Shown: piece by piece, positions 23,671-24,790 of the stretch
Numbering within the stretch: position 1 is the first letter of the stretch
Layout: each line of letters begins with the position of its first letter
Origin: CAYJLC01 sp044426345
Lineage (GTDB): Bacteria; Bacillota; Clostridia; Oscillospirales; Butyricicoccaceae
Length of the DNA: 24,790 nucleotides
Assembly: GCA_044426345.1 (NCBI GenBank)
Contig: JAWXUP010000036.1
Span: 1 to 24,790 of the forward strand
Direction of reading: 5' to 3'
Program-made: the position numbers and the translations under genes
Notes under the pieces: model-generated
What the model saw: only the letters and a program-made list of their open reading frames with translations
Database searches by the model: none
What the model was told of the DNA's origin: nothing

Positions 23671-24702
23671 TTAATCTATAAAACCACCGCCGATTAGTAC
23701 ATTATTAATGTAAAAAACAGCAGATTGACCTGAAGCTGGTGCACGAACTGGTTTTTCGAAAATAATTTCGCAAGTTCCGTCATTTTTTGAGCGAACAAGA
23801 GCGATATTTTCTTCTTTGGAATAACGAATTTTCACACCAGCGTTAAATTCAGTACCTTTAAATCCAAGAACGGCAAAACTTGTGTTAGAAATCGTAACTT
23901 TATCCATAAAAATATCTTTGTCAGATAGGATTATATTATTATTCTCAGCATCAATTTTGTGCAAAAATAGTCGAGTTTTAGCTGACACACCGAGACCACG
24001 ACGTTGACCGACTGTGTAGTTATGAATACCTTTGTGACGGCCTAAAACATTGCCCTCTAGGTCAACGAAATTACCTTCTGGCATAGAAAAACCACGACTT
24101 TCAATATATTTGGTATGATTTTCAGGAACAAAACAAATCTCCATACTATCAGGTTTATCGGCTACAGGGATACCAAGTTCACGTGCTTTTTCACGAACTT
24201 CTGCTTTAGTTGTAAACGGCGCAAGAGGGAAGATTAGTTTTGCAATAATTTCCGGTGTTAAACGGCATAGCATATATGATTGATCTTTGTCAGAATTAGC
24301 TTTAATTATAACTTTTTGAGGTTCTAAACCTTCTTTTATTGCCAAAATCCCAGTTTGTAGATAGTGACCTGTTGCTACGAAATCAGCGTCAAGCTTGTCG
24401 GCATAGTCGCATAAAGTAGCAAATTTTGAGGTAGGATTGCACATTATACAAGGATTTGGCGTGCGACCATTTAGGTATTCATCGATGAAATATTTGCACA
24501 CATTTTGTTCTAAAGTTTCCTTGAAATCGTGACAAATAAATTCAATTCCGACAGTGTCAGCGACAGCTTTTGCATCGGCGCTTGGAGTTAAATCTGCATC
24601 TAAAAATACACCAATTACTTCATATCCGTCCTGCTTTAAAAGAGCAGCGGCAACGGCAGAGTCGACTCCCCCAGAAAGCCCTAAAATTACTTTTTTATTC
24701 AT
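23671..24702 (-). CDS. mnmA: tRNA-specific 2-thiouridylase MnmA
   Basis: Enzyme that makes the 2-thio group of uridine 34 in Lys, Glu and Gln tRNAs, using ATP and persulfide sulfur from a cysteine desulfurase. 343 residues, slightly short. The PP-loop is GLSGGVDSAVA (8-18), the first catalytic cysteine is Cys85 in TPNPCIMCN, then ATGHY (110-114), DKDQSYMLCRL (138-148), the second catalytic cysteine Cys190 in MEICFVPE, GIHNYTVGQRRGLGV and a C-terminal beta barrel ending RAPASGQSAVFY. The residues after the CxxC (NPTSKF) differ a little from the usual CNKxIKF. AGGTGA overlaps the stop codon of the gene upstream, so they are coupled. Confidence 0.96.
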   Translation of the reverse strand: MNKKVILGLSGGVDSAVAAALLKQDGYEVIGVFLDADLTPSADAKAVADTVGIEFICHDFKETLEQNVCKYFIDEYLNGRTPNPCIMCNPTSKFATLCDYADKLDADFVATGHYLQTGILAIKEGLEPQKVIIKANSDKDQSYMLCRLTPEIIAKLIFPLAPFTTKAEVREKARELGIPVADKPDSMEICFVPENHTKYIESRGFSMPEGNFVDLEGNVLGRHKGIHNYTVGQRRGLGVSAKTRLFLHKIDAENNNIILSDKDIFMDKVTISNTSFAVLGFKGTEFNAGVKIRYSKEENIALVRSKNDGTCEIIFEKPVRAPASGQSAVFYINNVLIGGGFID

Positions 24703-24704
24703 TA

Positions 24705-24790
24705 TTAATCACCTATAATAGTTAAGTTTTCGACTGAGCGACATTTTTTTGTGTCCTCGTCGATGTCAAAAATTGTTGCATTTAAAAATT
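24705..24790 (-). CDS. 3' end of an unidentified gene upstream of mnmA
   Basis: The frame is open from the right edge to TAA at 24707-24705 and codes for 27 visible residues (NATIFDIDEDTKKC, then RSVENLTIIGD at the end). Its last codons contain the ribosome binding site of mnmA, the arrangement expected for an upstream operon partner. Too little is visible to name it. Confidence 0.55.
   Translation of the reverse strand, partial: FLNATIFDIDEDTKKCRSVENLTIIGD

Overview
The window looks like chromosomal DNA of a low-GC, spore-forming Gram-positive bacterium of the class Clostridia, probably a gut or host-associated Oscillospirales/Ruminococcaceae-type lineage (inference). The basis is the AT-rich composition, strong AAGGAGG-type ribosome binding sites, the sporulation genes spoIIID-spmA-spmB, LPXTG pilins with a class C sortase, an SLH-anchored surface protein and a SARP-type response regulator.

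Layout. (1) 1-10351, minus strand: a sortase-assembled pilus locus with its own two-component system. In transcription order it is promoter, sensor kinase, response regulator, terminator, second promoter, large tip adhesin, backbone pilin, class C sortase, and a minor pilin that runs off the left edge. (2) 10352-11484: a mostly non-coding stretch with one small DUF4190-like membrane protein and a structured 3' region. (3) 11485-15609, plus strand: a very large SLH surface protein (beta-helix repeats, MBG and Ig-like domains, Ser/Thr linker, three SLH repeats) split by a one-base frameshift. (4) 15615-16278, minus: a hexapeptide-repeat acetyltransferase. (5) A 0.7-kb intergenic stretch with a compositionally foreign GC-richer segment carrying a perfect 26-bp palindrome. 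(6) 16805-18543: an orphan extracellular solute-binding lipoprotein. (7) 18562-19976: a self-contained two-gene phage tail-fibre unit with its own consensus promoter and terminator. (8) 20033-22143: a small alarmone synthetase (minus) divergent from spoIIID-spmA-spmB (plus). (9) 22149-24790, minus: a His/Cys-rich protein, a DUF1653 protein, a GNAT acetyltransferase, mnmA and the 3' end of one more gene.

The most striking signal is at the 5' end of the pilus sensor kinase. The only good ribosome binding site and ATG (10265) lie upstream of an (AT)14 dinucleotide run. As sequenced that ATG is out of frame with the kinase and its frame closes after 28 codons. Gain of one AT unit, or loss of two, would fuse it in frame to the kinase. 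This is the architecture of a simple-sequence contingency (phase-variation) switch, here placed over a regulator that sits directly upstream of a pilus operon. A second surface gene, the SLH protein, is also broken by a one-base change in a short A run, and three surface proteins carry poly-serine linkers built from 9-nt repeats.

Working model (inference): the kinase senses an extracellular ligand and phosphorylates the SARP-type regulator, which acts at the pilus promoter, where T-rich repeats with an 11-bp period lie upstream of an extended -10. The sortase then polymerises the backbone pilin with the tip adhesin and the minor pilin. The slippery AT run would make this whole output heterogeneous in the population.
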